Positions 27,546 through 36,074 of a stretch of DNA of 64,000 bases are shown one piece after another. Source of the DNA: Bifidobacterium sp. ESL0732. GTDB taxonomy: Bacteria; Actinomycetota; Actinomycetes; Actinomycetales; Bifidobacteriaceae. The stretch spans positions 434,001-498,000 of the forward strand of contig NZ_CP113920.1 in the NCBI RefSeq assembly GCF_029395535.1. The letters run 5' to 3'. Made by a program: the position numbers and the translations under genes. Position 1 is the stretch's first letter, and each line of letters starts with the position of its first letter. A model generated the notes under the pieces. The model saw only the letters and a program-made list of their open reading frames with translations, was not told where the DNA came from and ran no database searches.

Positions 27546-28439
27546 ATGGATAATGAAGTAAATCTCGAGGGCTTGGACTCGTTGCCCGATTTGCCGGATG
27601 ATGATCAGACCGGAACTGCGGCTTCCAGTGCCGATAATGCGGCTGTTGATGCCGTTGCGGGTATCGAGAACGCAGGTACGTCAAATAAGGCTTCCGATGA
27701 TTCTGCGAATACTGCTTCCGCTGAGGATTCTCAGGTGGCTGAAAATACAGACAAAAGCGCCGCTGACTCGGCTGATGCCAATACCGGCGCAACCGCCGAT
27801 GATGCTGCAGAAAACGTCGAAGATGCTGGTGCCAAGGCCGTGGAGGAATTTTCCAAGAGTCTGCGTGGTCTGGACGGTAAGTGGTATGTGCTCCATACTT
27901 ATTCCGGCTACGAAAAGCGCGTGAAGGCCAACGTCGAATCCCGTATTCAGAGCTACGGCCTCGAAGACCAGATCTTCCAAATCGAAGTGCCGATGGAAGA
28001 GGTCGAAAAGCATACCGATAAGGGCAAGAAGGTTGTCACCCGTGTGCGTGTGCCAGGCTATGTGCTCATTCGTATGTGGCCTGACGAGAACGCTCGCCGT
28101 ATCGTCCGTGAGACGGAAGGTGTCACCGGTTTCGTAGGTCCCACCAAGGAGCCGGCACCGCTGAGCCGCAAGGAAGTCGTCAAGATGATGGCTCCGATGA
28201 TTGCTTCCCAGGCATTGAAGGAAGCGGGTGACAAGCCTGCCGCAGCCAAGAAGCGCACTGTCGAGGTATCGTACAAGGTCGGTGATCAGGTCACCGTCAT
28301 CGACGGCCCATTCGCCACGATGGCCGGCGCGGTTTCCGACGTCGAGCCCACCACGCAGAAGCTCACCGTCCTGGTCTCCATCTTTGGCCGCGATACACCG
28401 GTCGAGCTTGGTTTCAGCCAGGTCGAAAAGATCGTCTGA
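27546..28439 (+). CDS. nusG: Transcription elongation/antitermination factor NusG
   Basis: An acidic Ala/Asp/Ser-rich disordered N-terminal extension of about 105 residues, common in actinobacterial NusG, precedes the NGN domain. That domain carries [35 protein letters not shown] and TGFVGP. A C-terminal KOW domain follows ([22 protein letters not shown]). It binds RNA polymerase and couples to Rho or ribosomal S10. ATG 27546 is chosen over GTG 27534 because AAAGGTG lies 8 bases before it. 30 bases after secE, so co-transcribed. Confidence 0.96.
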   Translation: MDNEVNLEGLDSLPDLPDDDQTGTAASSADNAAVDAVAGIENAGTSNKASDDSANTASAEDSQVAENTDKSAADSADANTGATADDAAENVEDAGAKAVEEFSKSLRGLDGKWYVLHTYSGYEKRVKANVESRIQSYGLEDQIFQIEVPMEEVEKHTDKGKKVVTRVRVPGYVLIRMWPDENARRIVRETEGVTGFVGPTKEPAPLSRKEVVKMMAPMIASQALKEAGDKPAAAKKRTVEVSYKVGDQVTVIDGPFATMAGAVSDVEPTTQKLTVLVSIFGRDTPVELGFSQVEKIV

Positions 28440-28463
28440 TTTCGTTTCGTTTGGTTCTTTAAT

Positions 28464-28499
28464 AACGGTGCCGCAGTCCCCAAGGTCTGCGGCACCGTT
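28464..28499 (+). terminator. Hairpin after nusG
   Basis: AACGGTGCCGCAG / CTGCGGCACCGTT, a perfect 13-bp stem 24 bases after the nusG stop. The following T-run is weak. Confidence 0.75.
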
Positions 28500-28799
28500 C
28501 GTATCAGTGTCATTGTTGCTGATTTGAGCGATAATGATTGCCGAATGAGCACTATTATTGTCGTGCTTACTTGGAATAATAGAAAGGCTTGTGTCTGGAG
28601 GGGAGACCCGCTAGCACAGCACAGCAATATCAGTTGCGGGAGGAGACCCGTGACACTTGATATACCAACGGTTTATGGGTGGTTCAGTTGGTTGCTTATC
28701 GCAAGATGACAATGAACGGAAACGACTGAAACCTGATATATCGCAAGGTGTCGTGGGCGACCGTCATTACCGCACGGACAATGAAAAGGAGCCATTTCT
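28500..28799 (+). promoter_or_regulatory. rplK-rplA leader region
   Basis: No gene seen. Two similar purine blocks, GGAGGGGAGACCCG (28597-28610) and GGGAGGAGACCCG (28638-28650), lie about 200 and 160 bases before rplK. L1 is known in other bacteria to repress its own operon by binding the leader mRNA. Whether these blocks form such a site is only a guess. Confidence 0.35.
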
Positions 28800-29228
28800 A
28801 TGGCTAAGAAAAAGGTCACTGCGCTGATCAAGCTGCAGATCGAGGCCGGCAAGGCCAATCCTGCCCCGCCGCTCGGTCCTGCCCTCGGTTCGCACGGCGT
28901 CAACATCATGGACTTCTGCAAGTCCTACAACGAAGCGACGAAAGACAAGATGGGACAGGTCATCCCTGTCGAAATCACTGTCTATGAAGATCGCTCGTTC
29001 GATTACATCCTTAAGACCCCGCCGGCCGCAGCGCTTCTGCTCAAGGCCGCAGGTATCAAGAAGGGCACCGACAACCCGCTGACTCACAAGGTCGGTTCCG
29101 TCACCTCGGCTCAGGTCCGTGAGATCGCCGAGACCAAGATGGCCGATCTGTCCGCTCGCGACGTCGAGGCCGGAATGAAGATCATCGCGGGCACCGCCCG
29201 TTCGATGGGCATCACGGTCGAAGGCTGA
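28800..29228 (+). CDS. rplK: 50S ribosomal protein L11
   Basis: 142 residues, full length. Starts [20 protein letters not shown], followed by [20 protein letters not shown], the proline-rich hinge region typical of L11. The C-terminal RNA-binding half has [18 protein letters not shown] and ends with the conserved [16 protein letters not shown]. It builds the GTPase-associated centre with 23S rRNA. Ribosome site AAAAGGAG. 13 bases separate it from rplA. Confidence 0.98.
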
Positions 29229-29241
29229 GGGAGGAACACAG

Positions 29242-29937
29242 ATGGCTAACAAGCATTCCAAGAAATATCGTGAATCGGCCGAGAAGGTCGACGGCAGCAA
29301 TCTGTACACCGCTTCCGAAGCTATCGCTCTGCTGAAGAGCATGCCCGAGCGCGGTTTCGATGAGACCATCGAAGCCACCTACCGCCTGGGTGTCGACCCG
29401 CGCAAGGCGGACCAGCTGGTCCGTGGCGTGGTCAACCTGCCCAACGGCACCGGCAAGACCGCTACGGTCCTCGTGTTCGCACGTGGTCCAAAGGCCACCG
29501 AGGCTGCCGAAGCCGGAGCCGACATGGTCGGTGACGACGACATGGTCGCCAAGGTGCAGGGCGGCTTCCTCGACTTCGATGCCGTGGTCGCCACTCCCGA
29601 CATGATGGGCAAGGTCGGCCGTTTGGGCCGTGTGCTCGGCCCCCGTGGCCTCATGCCGAACCCGAAGACCGGCACCGTGACCATGGATGTGGCCAAGGCT
29701 GTCAAGGATATCAAGGGCGGCAAGATCGAGTTCCGCGTCGACAAGAACGGCAACCTGTCGTTCATCATCGGCAAGAAGTCGTTCGATCAGAAGGCTCTGG
29801 AAGAGAACTTCCAGGCCGTGGCCGCGGAGATCAAGCGTCTGCGTCCTTCCACCGTGAAGGGCCGCTACATCTCCAAGGCGACGCTCACCTCGACGATGGG
29901 CCCCGGCGTTCCGCTGGACCTCGCCCCGCTCGTCTGA
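29242..29937 (+). CDS. rplA: 50S ribosomal protein L1
   Basis: 231 residues with the two-domain L1 pattern: [11 protein letters not shown] at the start, [17 protein letters not shown], the inserted domain with [20 protein letters not shown] (the family signature), and [15 protein letters not shown] at the end. L1 forms the mobile stalk at the E site and often autoregulates the L11 operon. Ribosome site GAGGGAGGA. Second gene of the rplK-rplA operon. Confidence 0.98.
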   Translation: MANKHSKKYRESAEKVDGSNLYTASEAIALLKSMPERGFDETIEATYRLGVDPRKADQLVRGVVNLPNGTGKTATVLVFARGPKATEAAEAGADMVGDDDMVAKVQGGFLDFDAVVATPDMMGKVGRLGRVLGPRGLMPNPKTGTVTMDVAKAVKDIKGGKIEFRVDKNGNLSFIIGKKSFDQKALEENFQAVAAEIKRLRPSTVKGRYISKATLTSTMGPGVPLDLAPLV

Positions 29938-29971
29938 AGTGCGTGAAGCGTCTAAAGCGTAGTTAATCGAT

Positions 29972-30009
29972 AAGTTGCCCGGTACCCCAAAGAGGTGCCG
30001 GGCAACTTT
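29972..30009 (+). terminator. Rho-independent terminator after rplA
   Basis: AAGTTGCCCGG.ACC / GGT.CCGGGCAACTT stem with T-rich tail. The following 210 bases up to the convergent transketolase gene hold no gene I can support. Confidence 0.88.
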
Positions 30010-30220
30010 GATTTTGTCCAAAACAATGTTGTGAAGTGTCTACTCCTGCCGCGCCCAATCACGGCCTTAAGCAGCGTATTCCGTCTTATCACCCGTGGGC
30101 AAGATCAGAGGTTCCGAACTACCCATGGCTGGGCATTGCTCGGAACCTTGATGGTTACTTGTATATGTGTATCAGCTACATTGCGCCGGAAATGGAAAAC
30201 GCGCGATCAGGCATCTATTT

Positions 30221-31258
30221 CTACGCAATGCCCACAGTCTCTTCCACCTTCTGTGCCACGCGTTGTGCGGAAAGTCCATAGCGGTCCAGCAGGAAATCGT
30301 TGGGCCCGCATTGCGTCCATTCGTCATTGAGACCGATGCGGACTACCTGAGGGGCCATGGCGTCTGCCGTTGCCGAACCGTGCACGCCGGGCTGTGCGCT
30401 CCGCGGCCGGCCGGCGACGATTTCGCTGACGAGTCCGCCGATTCCACCATAGATGGAATGTTCCTCGACAGTGAAAACGTAGCGTGCGTCGCCGATGGCT
30501 TCCAGAATCGCGGTTTCGTCCAGAGGCTTGATTGAAGGCAGATGGATGACGGTGGTCTGCAATCCAGCGGACGCGAGCAGATCTGCGCTTTCCAGCGTAC
30601 GAATACTTTGCGCACCCGTCGAGATCAGGACTACAGAGCCGTAAGTGGATGTTGAATCGCTGTTTATGCTTGTCTTTGAACTGGCCATATCGGAGGCTTT
30701 ACGCAGCACCTTTGGCTGTCCAATGGCGAAACCATCGTCATTGCCGGCTTCGGGCAAATCCCCGGCATCGTCGCGTGAAAGACGCAGATAGACCGGCATG
30801 TCATAGCCGGTGGCCCACCGCACGGCTGCCTTCGTTTCCTCCGCATCGGCGGGGCTGAGCACGGTCATATTCGGCATTGCCCGCATAATCGCGATATCTT
30901 CCACGTCTTCGTGCGTCTTTCCCGACGATCCATTGAGCAGCCCGGAATAGGCTCCGCCGAATTTTACGTTCATATGGGTCTGGGAAACCAGCATACGGAT
31001 TTGATCGAGCGAACGCTGGGTGAAGAACACGCCGAATGAGGAAAGCCAAGGAATGAATCCCAGACTTGCCAGACCAGCTGCCATCCCCACGGCATTTTGC
31101 TCGGCTATGCCGGCTTGTATAAAGCGTTGCGGATAGGCTGATTCGAACAGTGTCGCCTTGGTCGATGGCGCGAGGTCGGCGTCGACCACCGTCAGCTTGT
31201 CGTTGTCTCGCCCCAGTTCGACCAGAGTCTCACCCCAGGCCTGTCTCATAGAAGTCAT
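30221..31258 (-). CDS. Transketolase, C-terminal subunit (split transketolase)
   Basis: 345 residues that match the pyrimidine-binding and C-terminal domains of transketolase. The catalytic glutamate lies in FIQAGIAEQNAVGMAAGLAS, followed by PWLSSFGVFFTQRSLDQIRM, HEDVEDIAIMRAMPNMTVLSPAD, VYLRLSRDDAG and a last domain with IHLPSIKPLDETAILEAI. With the N-terminal subunit it would move a two-carbon ketol unit between a ketose and an aldose through thiamine diphosphate. The start overlaps the upstream gene by 4 bases and has a strong AGAAGGAGA site, so the two are translationally coupled. Split transketolases usually serve specialised catabolic clusters rather than the central pentose pathway. 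See the finding on its possible role with IolB. Confidence 0.92.
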   Translation of the reverse strand: MTSMRQAWGETLVELGRDNDKLTVVDADLAPSTKATLFESAYPQRFIQAGIAEQNAVGMAAGLASLGFIPWLSSFGVFFTQRSLDQIRMLVSQTHMNVKFGGAYSGLLNGSSGKTHEDVEDIAIMRAMPNMTVLSPADAEETKAAVRWATGYDMPVYLRLSRDDAGDLPEAGNDDGFAIGQPKVLRKASDMASSKTSINSDSTSTYGSVVLISTGAQSIRTLESADLLASAGLQTTVIHLPSIKPLDETAILEAIGDARYVFTVEEHSIYGGIGGLVSEIVAGRPRSAQPGVHGSATADAMAPQVVRIGLNDEWTQCGPNDFLLDRYGLSAQRVAQKVEETVGIA

Positions 31259-32205
31259 GATTGTTCTCCTTCTCGCGTCGATATTGCGGATTTGTCTTCT
31301 TCACCCTGCTTGAGTTCATCCCGTGCTATGGCCAGTTGTTCGGGCGTGGCGACTCCGTTGTGCCACTTATAGGTTCCCGAAGTGAAACTCACGCCGGCGC
31401 CTTTGGTGGTTTTGGCGAGGATGATCGAAGGTTTCCCGCTTCCGCGGTTCGCCATGGCCTTGTCGAAACCGCCGAGGATGCTCGTAAAATCGTTACCGTC
31501 GATTTCGATGACATTCCAACCGAAGCCGTGGAACACGCTGGGCAGGTCGACATGCCCAAGCGGTTCCCCTCGGTCGAAGCGATCATTAGGCCCGGCTTCC
31601 CATCCATAAAGTTCGAGGCCGTTTAAATCGATGATGGCGGTGAGATTGTCAAGCTTGAAGCGCGGAGCGCTCAGTATCGCTTCCCAGACCATTCCCTCCT
31701 GGCATTCTCCGTCACCGAGCATGACCCAGGTGTGGAAACTCTTGCCAAGTTTTTTGGCTCCGAGCGCCATACCGATTCCTACCGAAAGCCCCTGTCCGAG
31801 AGATCCGCTGGATATATCGATACCAGGGGTTTTGAGCATGTCCGGGTGCCCTTGGAGTCTGGAATCACCATGGTCGAAGGTCTTGAGCTCCTCGATCGGG
31901 AAATATCCGCGCATGGCCAGCACGGAATAAAGTCCGATGGCGTTGTGCCCCTTGGAGAGGATGAACCTGTCACGATGCGGATCGTCAGGGTGTTCGGGGT
32001 CGATGTTCAACTGGCGGAAATAGAGGGCGACGAACATGTCCATCGCCGAAAGCGGTCCGCCGATGTGCCCGGCTTTCGAGGCCGCGACGGTGCTCATCAC
32101 CAGCCATCTGCCTTTGCGCGATAGCGCTTTGAGGGTTTCGATGTCGACAGGTTCACTCGGAGATTGCGTTGTCGATTTTTTGTTTGTTGTGTTGTGGGTA
32201 TTCAT
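31255..32205 (-). CDS. Transketolase, N-terminal subunit (split transketolase)
   Basis: 316 residues equal to the thiamine-diphosphate-binding domain. Visible: SKAGHIGGPLSAMDMFVALYF, RDRFILSKGHNAIGLYSVLA, GHPDMLKTPGIDISSGSLGQ, the GDGE..N metal/ThDP motif (GDGECQEGMVWEA through IIDLNGLELYGWEAG) and PSIILAKTTKGAGVSF. It pairs with the gene it overlaps downstream. The upstream iolD terminator suggests that the pair has its own promoter or uses read-through. The ribosome site at 32205 is weak (GGCAAAGACAG). Confidence 0.92.
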   Translation of the reverse strand: MNTHNTTNKKSTTQSPSEPVDIETLKALSRKGRWLVMSTVAASKAGHIGGPLSAMDMFVALYFRQLNIDPEHPDDPHRDRFILSKGHNAIGLYSVLAMRGYFPIEELKTFDHGDSRLQGHPDMLKTPGIDISSGSLGQGLSVGIGMALGAKKLGKSFHTWVMLGDGECQEGMVWEAILSAPRFKLDNLTAIIDLNGLELYGWEAGPNDRFDRGEPLGHVDLPSVFHGFGWNVIEIDGNDFTSILGGFDKAMANRGSGKPSIILAKTTKGAGVSFTSGTYKWHNGVATPEQLAIARDELKQGEEDKSAISTREGEQS

Positions 32206-32260
32206 GATTCTGTCTTTGCCGGATCGTGGTTTGTGAAATTTGTATTAAAGGGATAAACGA

Positions 32261-32294
32261 AAAACGCCGGCTCCCGAATCGAGAACCGGCGTTT
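32261..32294 (-). terminator. Terminator between iolD and the transketolase genes
   Basis: AAACGCCGG / CCGGCGTTT hairpin. On the minus strand it is followed by TTTTTCGTTT, consistent with termination of iolD transcription. Confidence 0.8.
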
Positions 32295-32353
32295 CCGATA
32301 CGTATTGGAACGTCATGGGCTTTTATATGCGATGCACGTTGCCAGAGTCAGAT

Positions 32354-34228
32354 TTAGAGATACAGCTTCTGCTTGGTGTCCCTGGTTTCCAGATACTGCT
32401 CGTTCGCTTTCTGTGAGGACTCGAGGTGTGCCACTTCCGGGGTTTCGACGTCCCACCAGGCATCGGCGGAATTGTCGCGCATCACCTCATCCACCTTGAC
32501 ACACACGGCAGTGATCTCATCGGAGTCGACGGCTTTCTTCAGGTCCTCGCGCAGCTCGTCGGCGTTCTTGGCCGTATACGCCGTAACGCCATAGCCTTCA
32601 AGGATCTTGGCGAAGTCGATCTGGAGCGGCTTGTTGTGGTCCTCAAGTCCGTCGGCGCCCTTCACACAGAATTTCGTCTCAAAGCCCTGCGAGCCGATCT
32701 GATGGGACAGAGAATCGATCGAGCCGAAACCATTGTTGTCGACGACGATGAGAATGATCTTCTTGTGCTCCTGGATAGCGGTCAGTACGTCCTGATGGTA
32801 CATGAGGAACGAGCCGTCGCCGATGAAGGTGAAGATCTCGCGGCTTGGATCGGCGATTTTCATGCCCAGGCTTGCCGGAATCTCGTAGCCCATGCAGGAG
32901 TAGCCGTATTCCACCGAATAGCCGAGCGGTGAACCCGGCTTCCAGAGCTTGTGCAGATCGCCTGGCATCGAACCTGCCGCATTGACCACCACGTCCTGCG
33001 GCCCAGCGAACTCGTTGACGATACCGATGACCTCTTTTTGCCCCAAGGCCTCGACGCCATCGACATGCTGGATCTGGTGGTCGATTTCGGCTCTGGTTTC
33101 GTTGGCAGTTTTGACGACCTCGCGGTAGTAGTCCTCCGGTACGCGCCAGCCCTCAAGCGCCTTGTCCAGTGCCGTGATGGATTCCCGTGCGTCTCCGAGC
33201 ACCGGGGTTGCCGCTTCCTTGTAGACGTCGAATGCCGCCACGTTGAGGTTGACGAATTTGACATCCGGATTCTGGAACATCGTGTTCGAAGCCGAGGTGA
33301 AGTCGGTGTAGCGGGTGCCGATACCGATGATGACATCGGCGTCGTGTGCCAGCCCGTTGGCGAACCGCAGTCCGATCGAGCCCATCGGCCCGACGTTGAG
33401 TTCGTGCTCATATGCCACGGCTCCCTTGGCCGCCTGCGTGGAGCTGACTGGGATGCCGGTGTGCTCGATGAAAGTGGTGAGCTCTTTGCACGCGTCGGAA
33501 TAGACGGTTCCGCCACCGGCGATGATCAGCGGTCGCTTGGAATTGCGGATGATTTCCGCGGCTTCCTTCAATGAATCCTCATCGGCACGTGTGCGCGGAA
33601 TGCGCCATACCCTTTCACGGAAGAACGAGGTCGGGTAATCGTAGGCCTCACCCTGCACGTCCTGGGGAAGGGCAAGGGTGACGGCACCGGTTCTCGCCGG
33701 GTCGATCAGCGTGGCCATTGCGGTCATCAACGCGATGGGCAGCTGCTCCGGACGGTTGATCCGATCCCAGTACCTGCTGATCGGCCTCAGGGTGTCATTG
33801 GTCGTGATGTCATAGGATTGCACGTTTTCGATTTGCTGCAGCACCGAGCCGCTGCGACGGGTCGCGAAGGAATCGCTGGGGAGCAGCAACAGTGGCAGAT
33901 GGTTGACGGTTGCGGTTCCGGCCGCGGTCACGAGATTCGCGGCACCTGGCCCGATGGAGGTGGTCACGGCCATGCAGCCAAGGCGGTTCTTCATTCTTGC
34001 GTAACCGACGGCGATATGGGCCATGCCCTGTTCGTTGCGGCCTTGGATGAAGGGGATACGTTCTTTCTCTTCGAGTAAGGCCTGCCCCAAACCACCGACA
34101 TTGCCATGGCCGAGAATTCCCAGAACGCCTCCGAAGAATGGTTGTGTCTTTCCGTCGCGTTCGACTTTCTGTGCCTCCATAAACCTTGCGATTGCTTGGC
34201 CTACGGTGAGTCTGATTGTCTTTGCCAT
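32354..34228 (-). CDS. iolD: 3D-(3,5/4)-trihydroxycyclohexane-1,2-dione acylhydrolase (decyclizing)
   Basis: 624 residues of the thiamine-diphosphate acetolactate-synthase superfamily. It opens the ring of diketo-inositol to 5-deoxy-D-glucuronate in myo-inositol breakdown. IolD-specific features: RLTVGQAIARFMEAQ at the start, FFGGVLGILGHGNVGGLGQAL, the catalytic-Glu region IPFIQGRNEQGMAHIAVGYAR, TSIGPGAANLVTAAG, LPSDSFATRR and ENVQSYDITTND. The C-terminal ThDP site is GDGSFLMYHQD through VVDNNGFGSID. The start has GAGGTAG before the ATG. Divergent from the aldehyde dehydrogenase gene, sharing an operator-like dyad at 34390-34404. Ends before a good terminator. Confidence 0.95.
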   Translation of the reverse strand: MAKTIRLTVGQAIARFMEAQKVERDGKTQPFFGGVLGILGHGNVGGLGQALLEEKERIPFIQGRNEQGMAHIAVGYARMKNRLGCMAVTTSIGPGAANLVTAAGTATVNHLPLLLLPSDSFATRRSGSVLQQIENVQSYDITTNDTLRPISRYWDRINRPEQLPIALMTAMATLIDPARTGAVTLALPQDVQGEAYDYPTSFFRERVWRIPRTRADEDSLKEAAEIIRNSKRPLIIAGGGTVYSDACKELTTFIEHTGIPVSSTQAAKGAVAYEHELNVGPMGSIGLRFANGLAHDADVIIGIGTRYTDFTSASNTMFQNPDVKFVNLNVAAFDVYKEAATPVLGDARESITALDKALEGWRVPEDYYREVVKTANETRAEIDHQIQHVDGVEALGQKEVIGIVNEFAGPQDVVVNAAGSMPGDLHKLWKPGSPLGYSVEYGYSCMGYEIPASLGMKIADPSREIFTFIGDGSFLMYHQDVLTAIQEHKKIILIVVDNNGFGSIDSLSHQIGSQGFETKFCVKGADGLEDHNKPLQIDFAKILEGYGVTAYTAKNADELREDLKKAVDSDEITAVCVKVDEVMRDNSADAWWDVETPEVAHLESSQKANEQYLETRDTKQKLYL

Positions 34229-34389
34229 CTTGAAACTACCTCGTTTCGTATCGTTTGTAATTCACATCATTAGTGAACTGCGGCCTCGGTTGGCACCGTT
34301 GTCGCGGCCTACCGCTCAATCTCGTTGGAGTGGACGGAAATATACGGTTCACGTCAATTTGATTGGCTTATTAATAAAATACCATATAT

Positions 34390-34404
34390 TGGACATAATG
34401 TCTA
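34390..34404. promoter_or_regulatory. IclR-type operator candidate in the iolD / aldehyde dehydrogenase promoter region
   Basis: TGGACATAATGTCTA is a 15-bp dyad (6 of 7 arm pairs match). It resembles the TGGAAAT-N-ATTTCCA layout known for IclR proteins. It lies 162 bases before iolD and 83 before the dehydrogenase gene. ATGTCCA or TGGACAT half-sites recur at 39262 and 39326 (MFS/iolB) and 40454 (before the LeuB-like gene). Confidence 0.55.
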
Positions 34405-34486
34405 GAATATAGTAGATTTAATAGTGAAAATTTTAGTATTATTTAGCTGAAGCCCATCTTTGGCTACAGCTTACAAAGGAGCAACA

Positions 34487-35950
34487 ATGGCTTGGAAATA
34501 TGATGTAAACACCATTCTTCCTAAGAATGGCGCCACTTTGTTCATCGATGGCCAGTGGCGCGAAGCAGCCAATAAAACTACTTTTGAAGTGGACAATCCA
34601 TCCGATGGAGGATATCTGTTCGATGTCTCCGACGGCAACGGAGAAGATGCCAAATCGGCTCTTGATGCCGCAAGCGCCGCACAGGAGGGCTGGGCCGAAT
34701 CCAGTCCTGTCGAGCGGCGTGACCTGTTGGAACGGGCTTATGAAGCAGTGATGGATAATAAGGAAAAGTTCGCCGAACTGATGACCCGTGAAATGGGCAA
34801 AAGCTACAAAGAATCGCTCGGCGAAGTCAATTATGGTGCAGGCTTCCTCAAATGGTTCGCCGAGGAGGCGATGCGGGAATACGGTCGCACCTTCCATCTG
34901 CCGGATGGCCGCAAAGGCCTGGTCACCCACGATCCCGTTGGGCCTTGCTATCTGGTGACCCCGTGGAACTTCCCTCTGGCGATGGGTACCAGAAAGATCG
35001 GTCCTGCGCTTGCTGCCGGTGACACCATGATCGTCAAGCCCGCCGGGCTTACGCCTCTGACCACTTTGGCGCTGGTCGAGGTGTTGCGTCAGGCCGGCGT
35101 GCCCAAGGGTGTGGTCAATGTTGTCACGACCGTGCACTCCTCAGAGATTTCGGATGTGCTGCTTGCAGACAGGCGTCTGCGCAAGATCAGCTTCACCGGT
35201 TCCACGCCAGTGGGTGTCAAACTCATGCAGCAGGCTGCGCCCAACGTGCTTCGTACTTCCATGGAGCTCGGTGGCAACGCCCCGTTCCTTGTTTTCGACG
35301 ACGCCGACATCGACAAGGCCGTCGATGGGGTCATGATGGCGAAATTCCGTAATTACGGTGAGGCATGCACCTCGGCCAACCGCATCCTGGTGCAGGAAAG
35401 TGTGGCCGATGAATTCGTGGCCAAGCTCAAGGAGCGTGTGGATAAGATGGTGGTCGGCGACGGCATGGACGAAAAGACGGACATCGGCCCGCTGGTCAAT
35501 GCCAAGGCTGCTGATCGCATGGAACATATCGTCAACGATGCCATTGAACATGGCGCGACGCTGGTGAGTGGCGGTCATCGTGACCCGCATGGGCCTTGCT
35601 TCTTCGAACCCACGGTTCTCGACAACGTCCCGCGTGACGCGGAGGTCTTCGTTGACGAGATCTTCGGCCCGGTTCTGCCGATCAGTCGTTTCGAGACCGA
35701 TGAGGAGGGTATGGATGCCGCCAACGACACGGTCTATGGTCTTGCCGCCTATGCCTACACCACTTCGTTGCGCCGCAGCGAATGGGTGCAGAAGCATGAC
35801 GAATCCGGTGTGCTGGCCATTAATTCGGGAGTGCTTTCGGATGCGAGCGTGCCCTTCGGCGGCGTCAAACAGTCGGGCGTAGGCCGTGAGGGTGGTGCCG
35901 AGGGCATCTTCGAATACATGACCACGAAGTATACGTTGATAATCCCGTAA
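34487..35950 (+). CDS. NAD(P)-dependent aldehyde dehydrogenase, succinate-semialdehyde dehydrogenase-like
   Basis: 487 residues, complete ALDH fold. Coenzyme segment VTPWNFPLAMGTRKIGPALAAG, then IVKPAGLTPL, SFTGSTPVGVKLMQQAA, the general-base Glu in SMELGGNAPFLVF, the nucleophilic Cys in NYGEACTSANRILVQ, EIFGPVLPISRF and a C-terminal PFGGVKQSGVGREGG. This is the non-acylating SSADH/GabD-like branch, not the CoA-dependent IolA branch. The usual Glu after KPA is Gly here, which may relax or shift NAD/NADP choice. Start 34487 follows AAAGGAGCAACA. In this cluster it could oxidise a C4 semialdehyde acid made from the inositol ring; the substrate is inferred. Confidence 0.92.
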   Translation: MAWKYDVNTILPKNGATLFIDGQWREAANKTTFEVDNPSDGGYLFDVSDGNGEDAKSALDAASAAQEGWAESSPVERRDLLERAYEAVMDNKEKFAELMTREMGKSYKESLGEVNYGAGFLKWFAEEAMREYGRTFHLPDGRKGLVTHDPVGPCYLVTPWNFPLAMGTRKIGPALAAGDTMIVKPAGLTPLTTLALVEVLRQAGVPKGVVNVVTTVHSSEISDVLLADRRLRKISFTGSTPVGVKLMQQAAPNVLRTSMELGGNAPFLVFDDADIDKAVDGVMMAKFRNYGEACTSANRILVQESVADEFVAKLKERVDKMVVGDGMDEKTDIGPLVNAKAADRMEHIVNDAIEHGATLVSGGHRDPHGPCFFEPTVLDNVPRDAEVFVDEIFGPVLPISRFETDEEGMDAANDTVYGLAAYAYTTSLRRSEWVQKHDESGVLAINSGVLSDASVPFGGVKQSGVGREGGAEGIFEYMTTKYTLIIP

Positions 35951-36000
35951 AAAAGACAATCTGTCCATTAAACGTAATTATTGTCACTGTTTGACTTCTT

Positions 36001-36051
36001 TATAGCCTACTCTATTTCATTTTCCTCGACGATGAAGTAGAGTAGGCTATA
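36001..36051. promoter_or_regulatory. Long inverted repeat between the aldehyde dehydrogenase and first IclR gene
   Basis: Arms 36001-36020 and 36032-36051 pair over 20 bp with one mismatch (TATAGCCTACTCTA / TAGAGTAGGCTATA plus TTCAT/ATGAA). The loop has 11 bases. It ends 23 bases before the IclR ATG and has no T-run, so it is more likely a regulatory stem or operator than a terminator. Confidence 0.6.
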
Positions 36052-36074
36052 TCTTATAAGAAAGAGAGTCATTC

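Noticed and set aside
30036-30220. Small reading frames after the rplA terminator
   Set aside because: No ribosome site or recognisable protein; they run into the antisense of the transketolase gene.
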